Position numbers and translations under genes: made by a program. This document shows positions 41,281-50,852 of a DNA stretch of 64,000 nucleotides, piece by piece. This stretch comes from DATJLY01 sp963773665 (GTDB lineage Bacteria; Pseudomonadota; Alphaproteobacteria; ATCC43930; CGMCC-115725). The stretch is from assembly GCA_963773665.1 (NCBI GenBank), contig CAVZBZ010000013.1, positions 372,001 to 436,000 of the forward strand. Direction: 5' to 3'. The notes beneath the pieces were generated by a model. The model saw only the letters and a program-made list of their open reading frames with translations. It was not told the DNA's origin and did no database searches. Every line of letters begins with the position of its first letter. Within the stretch, counting starts at the first letter, position 1.

Positions 41281-44130
41281 ATGGCAACCGACTACCGCCC
41301 AACCGTCTTTCTGCCGCAGACCGGCTTCCCGATGCGCGGCGACCTGCCGAAGCGCGAGCCGGACCTGCTCGCGCGCTGGGCGGCGATCGACCTCTATGCG
41401 CGCCAGCGCCAGGCCGCCAAGGGCCGGCAGAAATTCGTGCTGCATGACGGGCCGCCCTATGCCAACGGCAATCTCCATATCGGCCACGCGCTCAACAAGA
41501 TCCTGAAGGACGTGATCAATCGCGCGCAGCAGATGCTGGGCTTCGACGCCAATTACGTGCCCGGCTGGGACTGCCACGGCCTGCCGATCGAATGGAAGAT
41601 CGAGGAGGAATACCGCGCCAAGAAGCGCTCGAAGGACGACGTGCCCGTGCTCGAATTCCGCCAGGAATGCCGCGAGTTCGCGCAGCATTGGATCGGCGTC
41701 CAGAGCGCGGAGTTCCAGCGCCTCGGCGTGGTCGGCGACTGGCGCCACCCCTACACCACCATGAGCCACGCGGCCGAGGCGCAGATCGTGCGCGAGATCG
41801 GCAAGTTCCTGATGAATGGCGGCCTCTACAAGGGGTCGAAGCCGGTGATGTGGTCGGTCGTCGAGAAGACCGCGCTGGCCGAGGCCGAGATCGAATACCA
41901 CGACCACACCTCGGACCAGGTCTGGGTCAAGTTCCCGGTGGTGCAGTTCCGGCCGGGCCTGCCCAAATCCTTCGGCACCGCGTCCATCGTGATCTGGACG
42001 ACGACGCCCTGGACGCTCCCCGGCAACCGCGCCATCGCCTATGGCGAGGACATCGAGTACCTGCTGCTCGAAGTGGGCGCGGCCGGGCCCACGAGCCGCG
42101 CCAAGGTCGGCGAGCGCATCGTCGTCGCGCAATCGCGCCGCACCGCGCTCGAGGAGCAGATGAGCTTCATCGGCCAGACCCTCACCTTTTTCAAGGGGAG
42201 CGCGCTGGCCGGGGCCTTGTGCCGCCATCCGCTGAAGGGCCAGGGCTACGATTTCGACGTGCCGCTGCTGCCCGCGTCTTTCGTCACCGAAAGCGACGGC
42301 ACCGGATTCGTCCATATCGCGCCCGGCCACGGCGAGGACGATTACGAGCTGGGCCGCAAGTTCCACCTCGAAGTGCCGCAGACGGTCGGCGACGACGGCG
42401 CCTATTTGCCGCAAGTGCCGCTGTTCGCCGGCAAGCGCGTCTATCTCCCCAGCGGCAAGCCGGGCGACGCCAACCGCGCCGTGATCGATGCGATCGCGGC
42501 CGCCGGCTGCCTCCTCGCCGAGGCGAAGCTCGTTCACTCCTATCCGCATTCCTGGCGCTCGAAGGCGCCGCTCATCTTCCGCACCACGCCGCAATGGTTC
42601 ATTTCCATGGCGGCCAACGGGCTGCGCGACAAGGCGCTCGCCGCGATCGCCGCGACCAAGTGGTTTCCGCCGCAGGGCGAGAACCGCATTCGCGCCATGA
42701 TCGAGACGCGGCCCGACTGGTGCATCTCGCGCCAGCGCGCCTGGGGCGTGCCGATCGCCGTGTTCGTCGACCGCCGCACCGGCGAGCCGTTGCGCGATCA
42801 GGCCGTCGTGGACCGCATCGCCGCCGCGTTCGAGGCGCGCGGCGCCGACGCCTGGTACGACACCGATCCGCGCGAATTTTTGGGCGCCGGCCGCGATCCC
42901 GCCGATTTCGAGCCGGTGACCGACATCGTCGATGTCTGGTTCGACAGCGGCTCGACCCATGCCTTTGTCTTGGAGCGGCGGCCCGATCTCGCCTGGCCGG
43001 CCTCGCTCTATCTCGAAGGCTCGGACCAGCATCGCGGCTGGTTCCACAGCTCGCTCCTCGAATCGTGCGGCACGCGCGGCCGCGCGCCCTACGACGCGGT
43101 GCTGACGCACGGCTTCGTCCTCGACGAGGAAGGCCGCAAGATGTCGAAGTCCTTGGGCAACGTCGTCTCGCCCCAGGACGTGGTGGAGAAGAGCGGCGCC
43201 GACATCCTGCGGCTCTGGGTCGTCGCGTCGGATTATTCCGAGGATCTGCGCATCGGGCCCGAGATCCTTAAATACCAGGCCGACGTCTATCGCCGCTTGC
43301 GCAACACGCTGCGCTATCTCCTGGGCGCGCTCGCCGGCTTCAGGCCCGAGGAGCGCATCGGCGACGACGCGATGCCCGAGCTCGAGCGCTACATCCTGCA
43401 CCGCCTCGCCGAGCTTGGCGAACTCGTGCGGAGCTGCGCCGCCGCCTATGATTTCCACACGCTCTTCACCGCGCTCCACGGGTTCTGCGCGGTCGATCTC
43501 TCGGCGTTCTATTTCGACGTGCGCAAGGACGCGCTCTATTGCGATCCGCCCGACGCCAGCCGCCGGCGCGCGGCGCGCACCGTGTTCGACCGCGCGTTCG
43601 ACTGCCTCGCGCGCTGGCTGGCGCCAGTCCTGTGCTTCACCGCCGAGGAGGCATGGCTCCAGCGCCACGGCGACGGCGAGGGGCGAAGCGTCCATCTCGA
43701 GCTTTTTCCCGAGCTTCCGGCGCGCTGGCGCGACGAGGCCTTGGCCGCCAAATGGGGCCGCATCCGCGATCTGCGCCGCGTCGTCACCGGGGCCATCGAG
43801 ATCGCGCGCGCGGAAAAGCGCCTGGGCTCGAGCCTCCAGGCCGAGATCGAGCTCTACGCGCCCGACGACGCGGCGACGCTGGCGGGATTGGATCTGGCCG
43901 AACTCTGCATCACCTCGGCGGCCCGGCTGCGGACCGAGCCGCCGCCCGACAGCGCCTTCACGCTCGCCGACGTGCCGGGCGTCGGCGTGCAGGTTGCGCT
44001 CGCGTCCGGCGACAAATGCCAGCGCTGCTGGCGCGTCCTTCCCGAAGTCGGCGAACCGCCCGGGCCCCCCGATCTCTGCCATCGCTGCGCCGACGCCGTC
44101 GCCTCGATCGGCCTCCCCGCCGCGGAATGA
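41281..44130 (+). CDS. ileS: Isoleucyl-tRNA synthetase
   Basis: A 949-residue class I synthetase, the usual bacterial length. HIGH is at 66-69 ('NLHIGHALNKILKDV'), the editing domain includes 'IWTTTPWTLPGNRAIA' and 'GTGFVHIAPGHGEDD', KMSKS is at 620-624 ('GRKMSKSLGN'), and a C-terminal zinc finger has Cys913/Cys916 ('CQRCW') with a partner 'LCHRCAD'. ATG 41281 is chosen over an in-frame ATG at 41242, as homology begins with 'DYRPTVFLPQT'. Its stop overlaps lspA as ATGA. Confidence 0.96.
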   Translation: MATDYRPTVFLPQTGFPMRGDLPKREPDLLARWAAIDLYARQRQAAKGRQKFVLHDGPPYANGNLHIGHALNKILKDVINRAQQMLGFDANYVPGWDCHGLPIEWKIEEEYRAKKRSKDDVPVLEFRQECREFAQHWIGVQSAEFQRLGVVGDWRHPYTTMSHAAEAQIVREIGKFLMNGGLYKGSKPVMWSVVEKTALAEAEIEYHDHTSDQVWVKFPVVQFRPGLPKSFGTASIVIWTTTPWTLPGNRAIAYGEDIEYLLLEVGAAGPTSRAKVGERIVVAQSRRTALEEQMSFIGQTLTFFKGSALAGALCRHPLKGQGYDFDVPLLPASFVTESDGTGFVHIAPGHGEDDYELGRKFHLEVPQTVGDDGAYLPQVPLFAGKRVYLPSGKPGDANRAVIDAIAAAGCLLAEAKLVHSYPHSWRSKAPLIFRTTPQWFISMAANGLRDKALAAIAATKWFPPQGENRIRAMIETRPDWCISRQRAWGVPIAVFVDRRTGEPLRDQAVVDRIAAAFEARGADAWYDTDPREFLGAGRDPADFEPVTDIVDVWFDSGSTHAFVLERRPDLAWPASLYLEGSDQHRGWFHSSLLESCGTRGRAPYDAVLTHGFVLDEEGRKMSKSLGNVVSPQDVVEKSGADILRLWVVASDYSEDLRIGPEILKYQADVYRRLRNTLRYLLGALAGFRPEERIGDDAMPELERYILHRLAELGELVRSCAAAYDFHTLFTALHGFCAVDLSAFYFDVRKDALYCDPPDASRRRAARTVFDRAFDCLARWLAPVLCFTAEEAWLQRHGDGEGRSVHLELFPELPARWRDEALAAKWGRIRDLRRVVTGAIEIARAEKRLGSSLQAEIELYAPDDAATLAGLDLAELCITSAARLRTEPPPDSAFTLADVPGVGVQVALASGDKCQRCWRVLPEVGEPPGPPDLCHRCADAVASIGLPAAE

Positions 44131-44633
44131 GGTACGGCATTCCTCCGATCGGTTCTGACATGCGCTTGGGCCTTGCCGTTGCGGCCGTTGCTGCGCTCGT
44201 CGATCAGGGGGCGAAGCTCGCGATCCTGCATCTCTTCGCCGCGTCGGAGGGCGTGCGGGTCATCGCCGTGCTGCCGATGCTCAATTTCGCGCTCACCATG
44301 AATCGCGGCATGAGCTTCGGTCTGTTCAACACCAATGCGGCGATGAACGCGCTCGTCTTCACGCTCATCGCCGCGGCGATCGTCGGGGCGCTTTTGGTGT
44401 GGTTGACGCGCGCGCACGATCGGCTGTTGCAGGTCGCGATCGGCCTCGTCGTCGGCGGCGCGATCGGCAACGTCATCGACCGGCTCATTCGCGGCGCGGT
44501 CGTCGATTTTCTCGATTTCCATGCTGGTAACTGGCACTGGTTCGTGTTCAATCTGGCCGACGCGGCGATCTCGGTCGGGGTCGGGCTCATGGTGATCGAC
44601 GGCTTGCGCGGGCGGCGCGAAGCGCCTAATTAG
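44127..44633 (+). CDS. lspA: Lipoprotein signal peptidase (signal peptidase II)
   Basis: A 168-residue membrane aspartyl protease with four helices. The catalytic pair is in 'GNVIDRL' and 'FNLADAAI'; 'VDFLDFH' lies between, and 'NFALTMNRGMSFGLFN' is the N-terminal conserved block. It removes signal peptides of prolipoproteins before the modified Cys. ATG 44127 overlaps the ileS stop by 4 bases; a second ATG at 44160 would also serve. Its likely clients include the neighbouring DUF3035 lipoprotein. Confidence 0.92.
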   Translation: MRYGIPPIGSDMRLGLAVAAVAALVDQGAKLAILHLFAASEGVRVIAVLPMLNFALTMNRGMSFGLFNTNAAMNALVFTLIAAAIVGALLVWLTRAHDRLLQVAIGLVVGGAIGNVIDRLIRGAVVDFLDFHAGNWHWFVFNLADAAISVGVGLMVIDGLRGRREAPN

Positions 44634-44655
44634 GGGAGCTTTCGGAGTAGTCGCT

Positions 44656-45237
44656 TTGTCTTTCCGGGTCTCGTTAATCCTTTCCCTGTTACTTGCCGTT
44701 GCTGCGCTCGGCGGCTGCGACAGCTTCAATCGCGCGATCGGCAGGGAAAAGGTCATCCCCGACGAATTCGCCGTGGTGTCGCGCGCGCCCTTGGCGGTGC
44801 CGCCCGATTATTCGCTGCGTCCGCCGCGCATCGGCGCGCAGCGCCCGCAGGAGCAGACCACATCCGAGCAGGCCCGCCAGACCGTGTTCCGCGCCGGCGA
44901 GGATGCGAAATCGAACCTGCCGCCGGCGGCCGCGCAGCGCAGCGCCGGCGAGTCCGAACTGCTGAAGGAAGCGGGCGCGGCCGATGCGCCCAAGGACATC
45001 CGCCAGCTCGTCGAAACCGATGCAAGCTCGCAGATCAGCGACAGTTTCGTCGACAAGCTCGCCTTCTGGCGCCAGGAGCCGAAGCTTGGGCCGACCGATG
45101 CGGTGATCAATCCCGTCGCCGAGGCCGACCGCCTCAAGGGCGGCGCGGCGGACGCCGCTCCCGCATTGAGCGGCAAGCCCAAGATCGAGCGCACGCAGGA
45201 CGGCACGTCGGGCGGCTGGTTCGGCTGGCTGTTCTGA
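44656..45237 (+). CDS. DUF3035 lipoprotein, BamF-like
   Basis: A 193-residue lipoprotein: TTG start, hydrophobic leader 'LILSLLLAVAALGGC' with lipobox LGGC and Cys21. The DUF3035 core begins with 'PDEFAVVSRAPLAVPPDYSL', a strongly conserved block. DUF3035/BamF is an alphaproteobacterial subunit of the outer-membrane beta-barrel assembly complex. In many relatives two M16 peptidase genes come next; here mutL follows directly, 40 bases on. Acidic, low-complexity C-terminal half. Confidence 0.82.
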   Translation: MSFRVSLILSLLLAVAALGGCDSFNRAIGREKVIPDEFAVVSRAPLAVPPDYSLRPPRIGAQRPQEQTTSEQARQTVFRAGEDAKSNLPPAAAQRSAGESELLKEAGAADAPKDIRQLVETDASSQISDSFVDKLAFWRQEPKLGPTDAVINPVAEADRLKGGAADAAPALSGKPKIERTQDGTSGGWFGWLF

Positions 45238-45277
45238 GTCTCAACGAAGCTTGGCGTCGCGTGCCCCAAGGGGCACA

Positions 45278-47059
45278 ATGACGGCGATGCTGCGCCAGCT
45301 CCCGCCCGTCGTCGTCAATCGCATCGCCGCCGGCGAGGTGGTGGAGCGCCCGGCCTCGGCGCTGAAAGAGCTGGTCGAAAACGCGATCGACGCCGGATCC
45401 TCCCGCATCGAGGTGACGCTTCTGGCCGGCGGGCAAAGCCTCATTGCGGTGCGCGACGATGGCATCGGCATGACCTGCGACGAGCTTCTCCTCGCGGTCG
45501 AGCGGCACTGCACCTCGAAGCTGCCGGACGACGATCTCCTCAGTATCCGCACGCTCGGATTCCGCGGCGAGGCGCTGCCGTCGATCGGCGCGGTGAGCCG
45601 ACTCTGCGTCACGAGTCGCCGCCGCGGCGAAGCCGAGGCATGGTCGCTCGCGGTCGAGGGCGGCGAGAAGCGCGCGCCCGTCCCGGCATCGCTCGCGGGC
45701 GGCACGCTGGTCGAGGTGCGCGACCTGTTCTTCGCCACACCGGCCCGGCTCAAATTCCTGAAATCGCCCCGCTCCGAGCGCGAGCAGGCGCTGGACGCGG
45801 TGCTGCGCCTCGCGATGGCGTATCCCCAGATCGCGTTCGCCGTCACCGGCGACGACAATCGCGCGCATGTGCGCCTGCAGGCGCAGGAGGGTTCGCCCGA
45901 ATCGGCGCGGCGCGCGCGGTTGGCCGCGATCCTCGGCGACGAGTTCGCCGCGAACGCGCTCGAGATTTCCGCCGAGCGCGACGGCTTCGTCCTCACCGGA
46001 TTCGCCGGGCTTCCGACCTTGAACCGCGCCACCTCGCGCGACCAGTATCTCTTCGTCAATGCGCGCCCGGTGCGCGACAAGCTCTTGGCCGGCGCGGTGC
46101 GCGGCGCCTACCAGGATTTCTTGGCGAACGACCGCCATCCGATGGTGGCGCTCTTTCTGTCCGCGCCCGAGGATGCGGTCAACGTCAATGTCCATCCGGC
46201 GAAAGCCGAGGTGCGGTTCCACGATGCCGGCGCGGTGCGCGGCCTCATCGTCGGCGCCTTGCGCCAGGCCTTGCAGGGCGCCGCGCATCGCGCCTCGACC
46301 ACGGTCGCGGACGCGGCGCTCGCCTCGTTCAGCCCGCGCGCCTGGGCGCCGGGAAATCCGCACTCGTGGGCAGCGCCCGGGCTTGCCGAGGGGGCGGCGT
46401 CTTATGCCGCGCAGGCGCCGCTCGACGATCTCGCGCCATCCGCGCGCCCGACCGAAGCGGCCGCAGCGCGCGCCGCGTCCTATCCCCTGGGCGCGGCCTT
46501 GGCGCAGCTGCACGAAACCTATGTCGTGGCCGAGACGAGCGACGGGCTCGTCATCGTCGATCAGCATGCGGCGCACGAGCGCCTCGTCTACGAGCGCATG
46601 AAGGCGGCGCTCGGCTCTTCCGGCGTGCCGCGCCAGATCCTGCTGCTGCCCGACGTGGTCGAGCTCGACGAGGCCGCGGCCGCTCGCCTCATGGCGCGGG
46701 CCCCGGAACTTGCCGAGCTGGGCTTCGTCATCGAGCGCTTCGGCAGCGGCGCCGTGTTGGTGCGCGAGGTGCCGGCGCTCGTCCCCGGCCTCGACGCCAA
46801 AGCGCTCGTCCGCGACCTCGCCGACGAGCTTTCGGAATGGGGCGACGCGCTCTCCTTGAAGGAGCGGCTCGAGAGCGTGTGCGGCACGATCGCATGTCAT
46901 TGCAGCGTCCGCGCCGGCCGCCGCCTGTCCCAGGCCGAGATGAACGCGCTCCTGCGCCAGATGGAGGCGACGCCGCACTCCGGCCAGTGCAACCACGGGC
47001 GCCCGACCTATGTCGAGCTGAAGCGCGCCGACATCGAGCGATTGTTCGGGCGGCGCTGA
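45278..47059 (+). CDS. mutL: DNA mismatch repair protein MutL
   Basis: A 593-residue GHKL ATPase. N-terminal motifs are 'ALKELVENAIDAG', 'VRDDGIGM' and 'GFRGEALPSI'. The C-terminal domain keeps the endonuclease motif 'DQHAAHERLVYE' from Asp428, fitting DQHA(X)2E(X)4E, as well as 'ACHCSVRAG' and 'CNHGRPT'. MutL here should nick DNA itself, as expected for bacteria without MutH. The Ala/Pro-rich linker (about 345-405) joins the domains. ATG 45278 has 'aagggg' upstream. Its stop is 2 bases from the convergent binding-protein gene. Confidence 0.95.
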   Translation: MTAMLRQLPPVVVNRIAAGEVVERPASALKELVENAIDAGSSRIEVTLLAGGQSLIAVRDDGIGMTCDELLLAVERHCTSKLPDDDLLSIRTLGFRGEALPSIGAVSRLCVTSRRRGEAEAWSLAVEGGEKRAPVPASLAGGTLVEVRDLFFATPARLKFLKSPRSEREQALDAVLRLAMAYPQIAFAVTGDDNRAHVRLQAQEGSPESARRARLAAILGDEFAANALEISAERDGFVLTGFAGLPTLNRATSRDQYLFVNARPVRDKLLAGAVRGAYQDFLANDRHPMVALFLSAPEDAVNVNVHPAKAEVRFHDAGAVRGLIVGALRQALQGAAHRASTTVADAALASFSPRAWAPGNPHSWAAPGLAEGAASYAAQAPLDDLAPSARPTEAAAARAASYPLGAALAQLHETYVVAETSDGLVIVDQHAAHERLVYERMKAALGSSGVPRQILLLPDVVELDEAAAARLMARAPELAELGFVIERFGSGAVLVREVPALVPGLDAKALVRDLADELSEWGDALSLKERLESVCGTIACHCSVRAGRRLSQAEMNALLRQMEATPHSGQCNHGRPTYVELKRADIERLFGRR

Positions 47060-47061
47060 CC

Positions 47062-48291
47062 CTACTTCCCTGACGCGAAGGGGTATTGCAGCGTGCCGGT
47101 CTTGAAGTCAGGCGGGTCGAGGATCGGCGTCTCGCCGGGCTTCTCGAACTGTTCGAGCTCGTGGCCTTTGACGCCCTGGTACTGCACGGTGAGAATGCGG
47201 GGCTTGCGCCACTCGCCATCATCGCCGAACGCGATCTCGCCATAGACCGTCTTGAACGAAGTGGTGTGGATGTATTTGGCGAGCTTGTCCTGGTCCAGGG
47301 ACTTCGTCCCCGCGACCGCCTGCTCCAGCACCTGGAACGTCGCATAGACGAGCGGCGGCACGTAGAAGCCCAAGGGATCGGTGCCGGCCTCCTTGGCGCG
47401 CGCGCGGTATTTGGCGATGAACTCGTCGATGCCGGGAAACTCCATCGTCTTCTCGTGCACGAACAGCTCGTAATCGACGATGCCGTTCAGATGCTCGCCC
47501 ATCTGCGCCTTGATCGTGCCGAGCTGCGGCCCGACGATCGCGCCGCCGAACATCTTGGCGGTGAGTCCCTGCTCTTCGACCGCGCGCAGGAAGCCGGCGC
47601 TGTCCGCCGGATATGCGGCAAGGAAGACGAGATCGGCATTGGCCGCCTTGATCGACTGCACGACCGGGCTGAAATCGACCTGGTTCGGCGGATAGACCCG
47701 GTCATAGACGATCTTCAGGCCATACTTCGCGATGTGGTGCTTCGCCCCTTCGATCGCGTTCTTCGAGAATTCCGCATCGGCGCCGGTCAGCGCCACTGTC
47801 GCGGGCTTGGGGTTCATCGACATCGCCGCCGCGAAAAATCCGGCCGAGATCGCGTCCTTGCCGTTGGGCCCATAGGGCATGGTCTGGAAGAAGCGCGGAT
47901 AATGGAACTCGTCGTTGACCGCGAGCGACAGCGTGTCGATGACGAGCGCATTGTGCTGGATGATGACCGGCATCGCGGCCGAGCTGTAATTCGTGCCGGA
48001 CGCCGTCAGCAGATCGACCTTGTCGACATCGAGAAGCTTCGTATAGATCGCCGGATCGAGCGCCGGGTTGCTCTGGTCGTCGTAATGGACGAGTTCGACC
48101 TTGCGGCCCAGGAGCCCGCCCTTGGCGTTCACGTCGTTCGCCCAGATCTCCGCCGTCACTACGTATTGCTTGCCGACACCGGCGCTGCCGCCCGTCTCCT
48201 GGTCGGCAAAGCCGATCCTGATCGGCGCCTGCGCCTGCGCCGCGCCCGCGCCCGCAAGCAATGCAACGACCGCCACGCCCCAAAGCCGCAT
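47062..48291 (-). CDS. Orphan branched-chain amino acid-type binding protein
   Basis: A 409-residue type I periplasmic binding protein with a signal peptide ending 'GAGAAQAQA'. The mature part starts 'PIRIGFADQETGG' and has 'KVELVHYDDQSNPALDPAIY', 'TASGTNYSSAAMPVI' and 'YAAFQVLEQAVAGTKS'-like segments of the Peripla_BP_6 fold. No permease or ATPase lies next to it. It could serve the livGFKHM transporter 14 kb away or another system. ATG 48291 has 'gagggga' before it. Confidence 0.83.
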   Translation of the reverse strand: MRLWGVAVVALLAGAGAAQAQAPIRIGFADQETGGSAGVGKQYVVTAEIWANDVNAKGGLLGRKVELVHYDDQSNPALDPAIYTKLLDVDKVDLLTASGTNYSSAAMPVIIQHNALVIDTLSLAVNDEFHYPRFFQTMPYGPNGKDAISAGFFAAAMSMNPKPATVALTGADAEFSKNAIEGAKHHIAKYGLKIVYDRVYPPNQVDFSPVVQSIKAANADLVFLAAYPADSAGFLRAVEEQGLTAKMFGGAIVGPQLGTIKAQMGEHLNGIVDYELFVHEKTMEFPGIDEFIAKYRARAKEAGTDPLGFYVPPLVYATFQVLEQAVAGTKSLDQDKLAKYIHTTSFKTVYGEIAFGDDGEWRKPRILTVQYQGVKGHELEQFEKPGETPILDPPDFKTGTLQYPFASGK

Positions 48292-48381
48292 CGTCCCCTC
48301 CCATGATTTCCGGCGATCTTGCCCCATGCGTGCGCGTACGTCACCCGCCAGGTTTTTTGCCGAGGATGCGCCGAGGAAATC

Positions 48382-48939
48382 TTACGCGCCGAAGCGCAGG
48401 AACAAGATGCGCGCGGCGCCATAGCGGCGCTCGTGCAGCAGCGCGAAGCCCGCGGGTGGCGCAAACTCCTCGCGCGCGCCAAGCTCGAGCACGACGAGTG
48501 CGCCCGGCGCCAGCCAGCCCGCGTGGGCCAGCGCTTCGAGCGACGATGCGCCCATCGCCTTGCCGTAGGGCGGATCGATGAACGCCAGTTCGCACGCCGT
48601 GCCGCGCGGCGGCCGGAGCGCGTTGGCCGCGAGCACCGCGCATTTGGCCCCCTCGCCGAGTGCCGCGATGTTGCGCGCAAGGGCTGCTCGCGCCGCCGGC
48701 TCGCGCTCGATGAACGTGGCAAAGCGCGCGCCGCGCGACAGCGCCTCGAGCCCCATGGCGCCGGTGCCGGCAAAGGCATCCAAGACGCGCGCCTCGTCAT
48801 AGAGCGGCGCTTCGGCAAAGCGCCCGTGCGCAAGTATGTCGAACACCGCCTCGCGCGCGCGCTCCGAGGTCGGCCGCACCGCCGGCCCCTCCGGCGCCTC
48901 AAGCCGTTTGCCGCGATGCCGGCCGGCGATGATCCGCAT
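48382..48939 (-). CDS. rsmD: 16S rRNA (guanine-966-N2)-methyltransferase RsmD
   Basis: A 185-residue methyltransferase. It starts with the family's 'MRIIAGRHRGKRL', then 'RPTSERAREAVFDIL', SAM loop 'VLDAFAGTGAMGLEALSRGA' and catalytic 'FIDPPYGK'. It modifies 16S rRNA in assembled 30S particles. It begins 41 bases inside the end of the pseudouridine synthase gene, so both rRNA-modifying enzymes form one unit. Confidence 0.93.
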   Translation of the reverse strand: MRIIAGRHRGKRLEAPEGPAVRPTSERAREAVFDILAHGRFAEAPLYDEARVLDAFAGTGAMGLEALSRGARFATFIEREPAARAALARNIAALGEGAKCAVLAANALRPPRGTACELAFIDPPYGKAMGASSLEALAHAGWLAPGALVVLELGAREEFAPPAGFALLHERRYGAARILFLRFGA

Positions 48940-49645
48940 TGCCCAGTTGCTCCGCCAGAACTTTGCGCGGCACCTCCGATGTCTCGCCACGCGCGAGATG
49001 GCCCAGTTGGAAGGGGCCGTAGGCCAAGCGGATGAGCCGCGTCACGCCCAATCCCAGATGCTCCATGACGCGCCTGACTTCGCGGTTCTTGCCCTCCGCG
49101 AGGCCGACCGTAAGCCACGCGTTCGAGCCCTGGCGCTTGTCGAGCGCGGCGCGGATCGGCCCGTATTTGACGCCCGCGATCGTCACGCCCTTTTCGAGCG
49201 CGGCAAGCGCAGCGGCGTCGGGCTCGCCGTGAACGCGCACGCGATAGCGCCGGATCCAGCCGCGCGCCGGCAGCTCGAGCGCGCGCGCAAGCTCGCCGTC
49301 GTTGGTCAGAAGCAGCAGCCCCTCGGAATTGAGATCGAGCCGTCCCACCGAGACGACGCGCGGCATCTCCTTCGGCAGATGCGCGAAGACGGTGTCGCGG
49401 CCGCGCTCGTCCTTGTGCGTCGTGACGAGTCCCCTGGGCTTGTGATAGCGCCACAGCCGCGCGCGCTCGGGGCTCGGGAGCGGCTTGCCGTCGACCCGGA
49501 TGTCGTCCTCGGCCGAGACGGCGACGGCCGGACTCGTCAGCACCGTGCCCGCGACGCTGACGCGGCCTTCCGCGATCCAGCGCTCGGCCTCGCGGCGCGA
49601 GCACAATCCGGCGCGCGCGATGAGCTTGGCGATGCGCTCAGCCAC
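48899..49645 (-). CDS. RsuA/RluB-family rRNA pseudouridine synthase
   Basis: A 248-residue enzyme. An N-terminal S4 RNA-binding domain ('ERIAKLIARAGLCSRREAER', 'WIAEGRVSVAG') is followed by the catalytic motif 'VGRLDLNSEGLLLLTNDGEL' with its Asp, and the C-terminal 'EGKNREVRRVMEHLG'. It forms pseudouridine in 23S or 16S rRNA; RluB is the most likely assignment given the sequence order. The start is GTG 49645, which overlaps the upstream amidotransferase gene by 8 bases. It lacks the long basic tail of E. coli RluB. Confidence 0.88.
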   Translation of the reverse strand: MAERIAKLIARAGLCSRREAERWIAEGRVSVAGTVLTSPAVAVSAEDDIRVDGKPLPSPERARLWRYHKPRGLVTTHKDERGRDTVFAHLPKEMPRVVSVGRLDLNSEGLLLLTNDGELARALELPARGWIRRYRVRVHGEPDAAALAALEKGVTIAGVKYGPIRAALDKRQGSNAWLTVGLAEGKNREVRRVMEHLGLGVTRLIRLAYGPFQLGHLARGETSEVPRKVLAEQLGNADHRRPASRQTA

Positions 49646-50351
49646 AGGCGGCGATGAAGGATTGAAAGATGCGCCGGTCGCCGTCCGACAGAAGATATTC
49701 CGGATGCCACTGCACGCCCAAACAGAAGCGGCGGCCGGGCGCCTCGATCCCCTCGATGACGCCGTCGTCCGCCACCGCATCGACGATGAGGCCCGCGCCC
49801 GGCGCCTTCACCGCCTGATGATGCGCGCTGTTGACGGCCAGACGCTCGGCGCCCGCGATGCGGTGGAGGAGGGTGCCTTTGGCGATCGTGACAATGTGCC
49901 CCGGCTCGGTGCGCGGATTGGGCTGCTCGTGCGCCAGCGCATTCGCCACCTCGTCCGGGATGTGCTGCACCAGCGTGCCGCCCAAGGCCACATTCAAAAG
50001 CTGCTGCCCGCCGCAGATGCCGAGCACCGGCAGATCGCGCGCAATCGCGGCGCGCGTGATGGCGAGCTCGAAATCGGTCCGCCGCTCCTTCAAGGTCACG
50101 CTCTCGTGCCGGCTTGCCGCGCCGAACAGGCTCGGGTCCACGTCGAACGCGCCGCCGGTGACGACGAGCCCCCCGATCAGCGCGAGATACGATCCGATCG
50201 CCGCGTCCTCGTGCGGCAGCAGCACTGGCACGCCGCCCGCGGCGACGATCGCGTCGCAGTAATTCTCGCGCAGCGCGTACCACGGGTGCGTCTTCGAATA
50301 TCCGCCCGCTTCCTCGCGGTCGAGCGTAAGGCCGATGATGGGCTGCGCCAT
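49638..50351 (-). CDS. Class I glutamine amidotransferase-like hydrolase (PuuD/peptidase C26)
   Basis: A 237-residue single-domain glutaminase-type hydrolase. The nucleophile is Cys113 in 'VLGICGGQQLLNVALGG', with His and Glu in 'GVQWHPEY'. This C26 subgroup includes gamma-glutamyl-GABA hydrolase PuuD. The specificity is not proven, and no other putrescine gene lies here. It is first of a three-gene leftward set with the pseudouridine synthase and rsmD, and is divergent from tadA by 20 bases. Confidence 0.8.
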   Translation of the reverse strand: MAQPIIGLTLDREEAGGYSKTHPWYALRENYCDAIVAAGGVPVLLPHEDAAIGSYLALIGGLVVTGGAFDVDPSLFGAASRHESVTLKERRTDFELAITRAAIARDLPVLGICGGQQLLNVALGGTLVQHIPDEVANALAHEQPNPRTEPGHIVTIAKGTLLHRIAGAERLAVNSAHHQAVKAPGAGLIVDAVADDGVIEGIEAPGRRFCLGVQWHPEYLLSDGDRRIFQSFIAACG

Positions 50352-50371
50352 GGCCCCTATAGTAGCGCCCG

Positions 50372-50821
50372 ATGAGCATATCGCCCATGACCCTCGCCTT
50401 CGAAGATGCCGAAGCCGCGTTTCTCCGCGGCGAGGTGCCGGTCGGCGCGGTCGTGGTCGATGCGCTGACGGGTGCCGTGCTGGCGCGCGCCGGCAACCGG
50501 GTCGAGGAACTGTCCGATCCCACGGCGCACGCCGAACTTCTGGCGCTGCGCGCCGCCGCCGCCGCGCGCGGTGCGCCCAGGCTCGATGCGTGCGACCTCT
50601 ATGTCACGCTCGAGCCCTGCGCCATGTGCGCCGCCGCGATCTCGTTCGCCCGCATCCGCCGCCTTTATTTTGGCGCTCCCGACCCGAAGGGGGGGGCGGT
50701 CGAGCACGGCCCGCGCTTCTTCACGCAGCCGACCTGCCACCACCGCCCGGAAATTTACGGCGGCATCGACGAAGCGCGGGCATCCGAGCTTATGCGGCGG
50801 TTCTTCGCAGAGAGACGCTAG
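50372..50821 (+). CDS. tadA: tRNA-specific adenosine deaminase TadA
   Basis: A 149-residue deaminase that makes inosine at the wobble base of tRNA-Arg. The zinc/active-site motif is His-Ala-Glu in 'DPTAHAELLALRAAA' and 'LEPCAMCAAAISFARIRR' with two Cys. 'AEAAFLRGEVPVGAVVVD' is the usual N-terminal block. It is essential in most bacteria. Normal length; the short space to the divergent gene (20 bases) implies overlapping promoters. Confidence 0.93.
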   Translation: MSISPMTLAFEDAEAAFLRGEVPVGAVVVDALTGAVLARAGNRVEELSDPTAHAELLALRAAAAARGAPRLDACDLYVTLEPCAMCAAAISFARIRRLYFGAPDPKGGAVEHGPRFFTQPTCHHRPEIYGGIDEARASELMRRFFAERR

Positions 50822-50852
50822 GCGCCGTCGCGCGCCGCAAAATCGCCGGTGC

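Noticed and set aside
41182..44082. 966-codon minus-strand frame opposite ileS
   Set aside because: Same shadow effect; the ileS motifs on the other strand are unambiguous.
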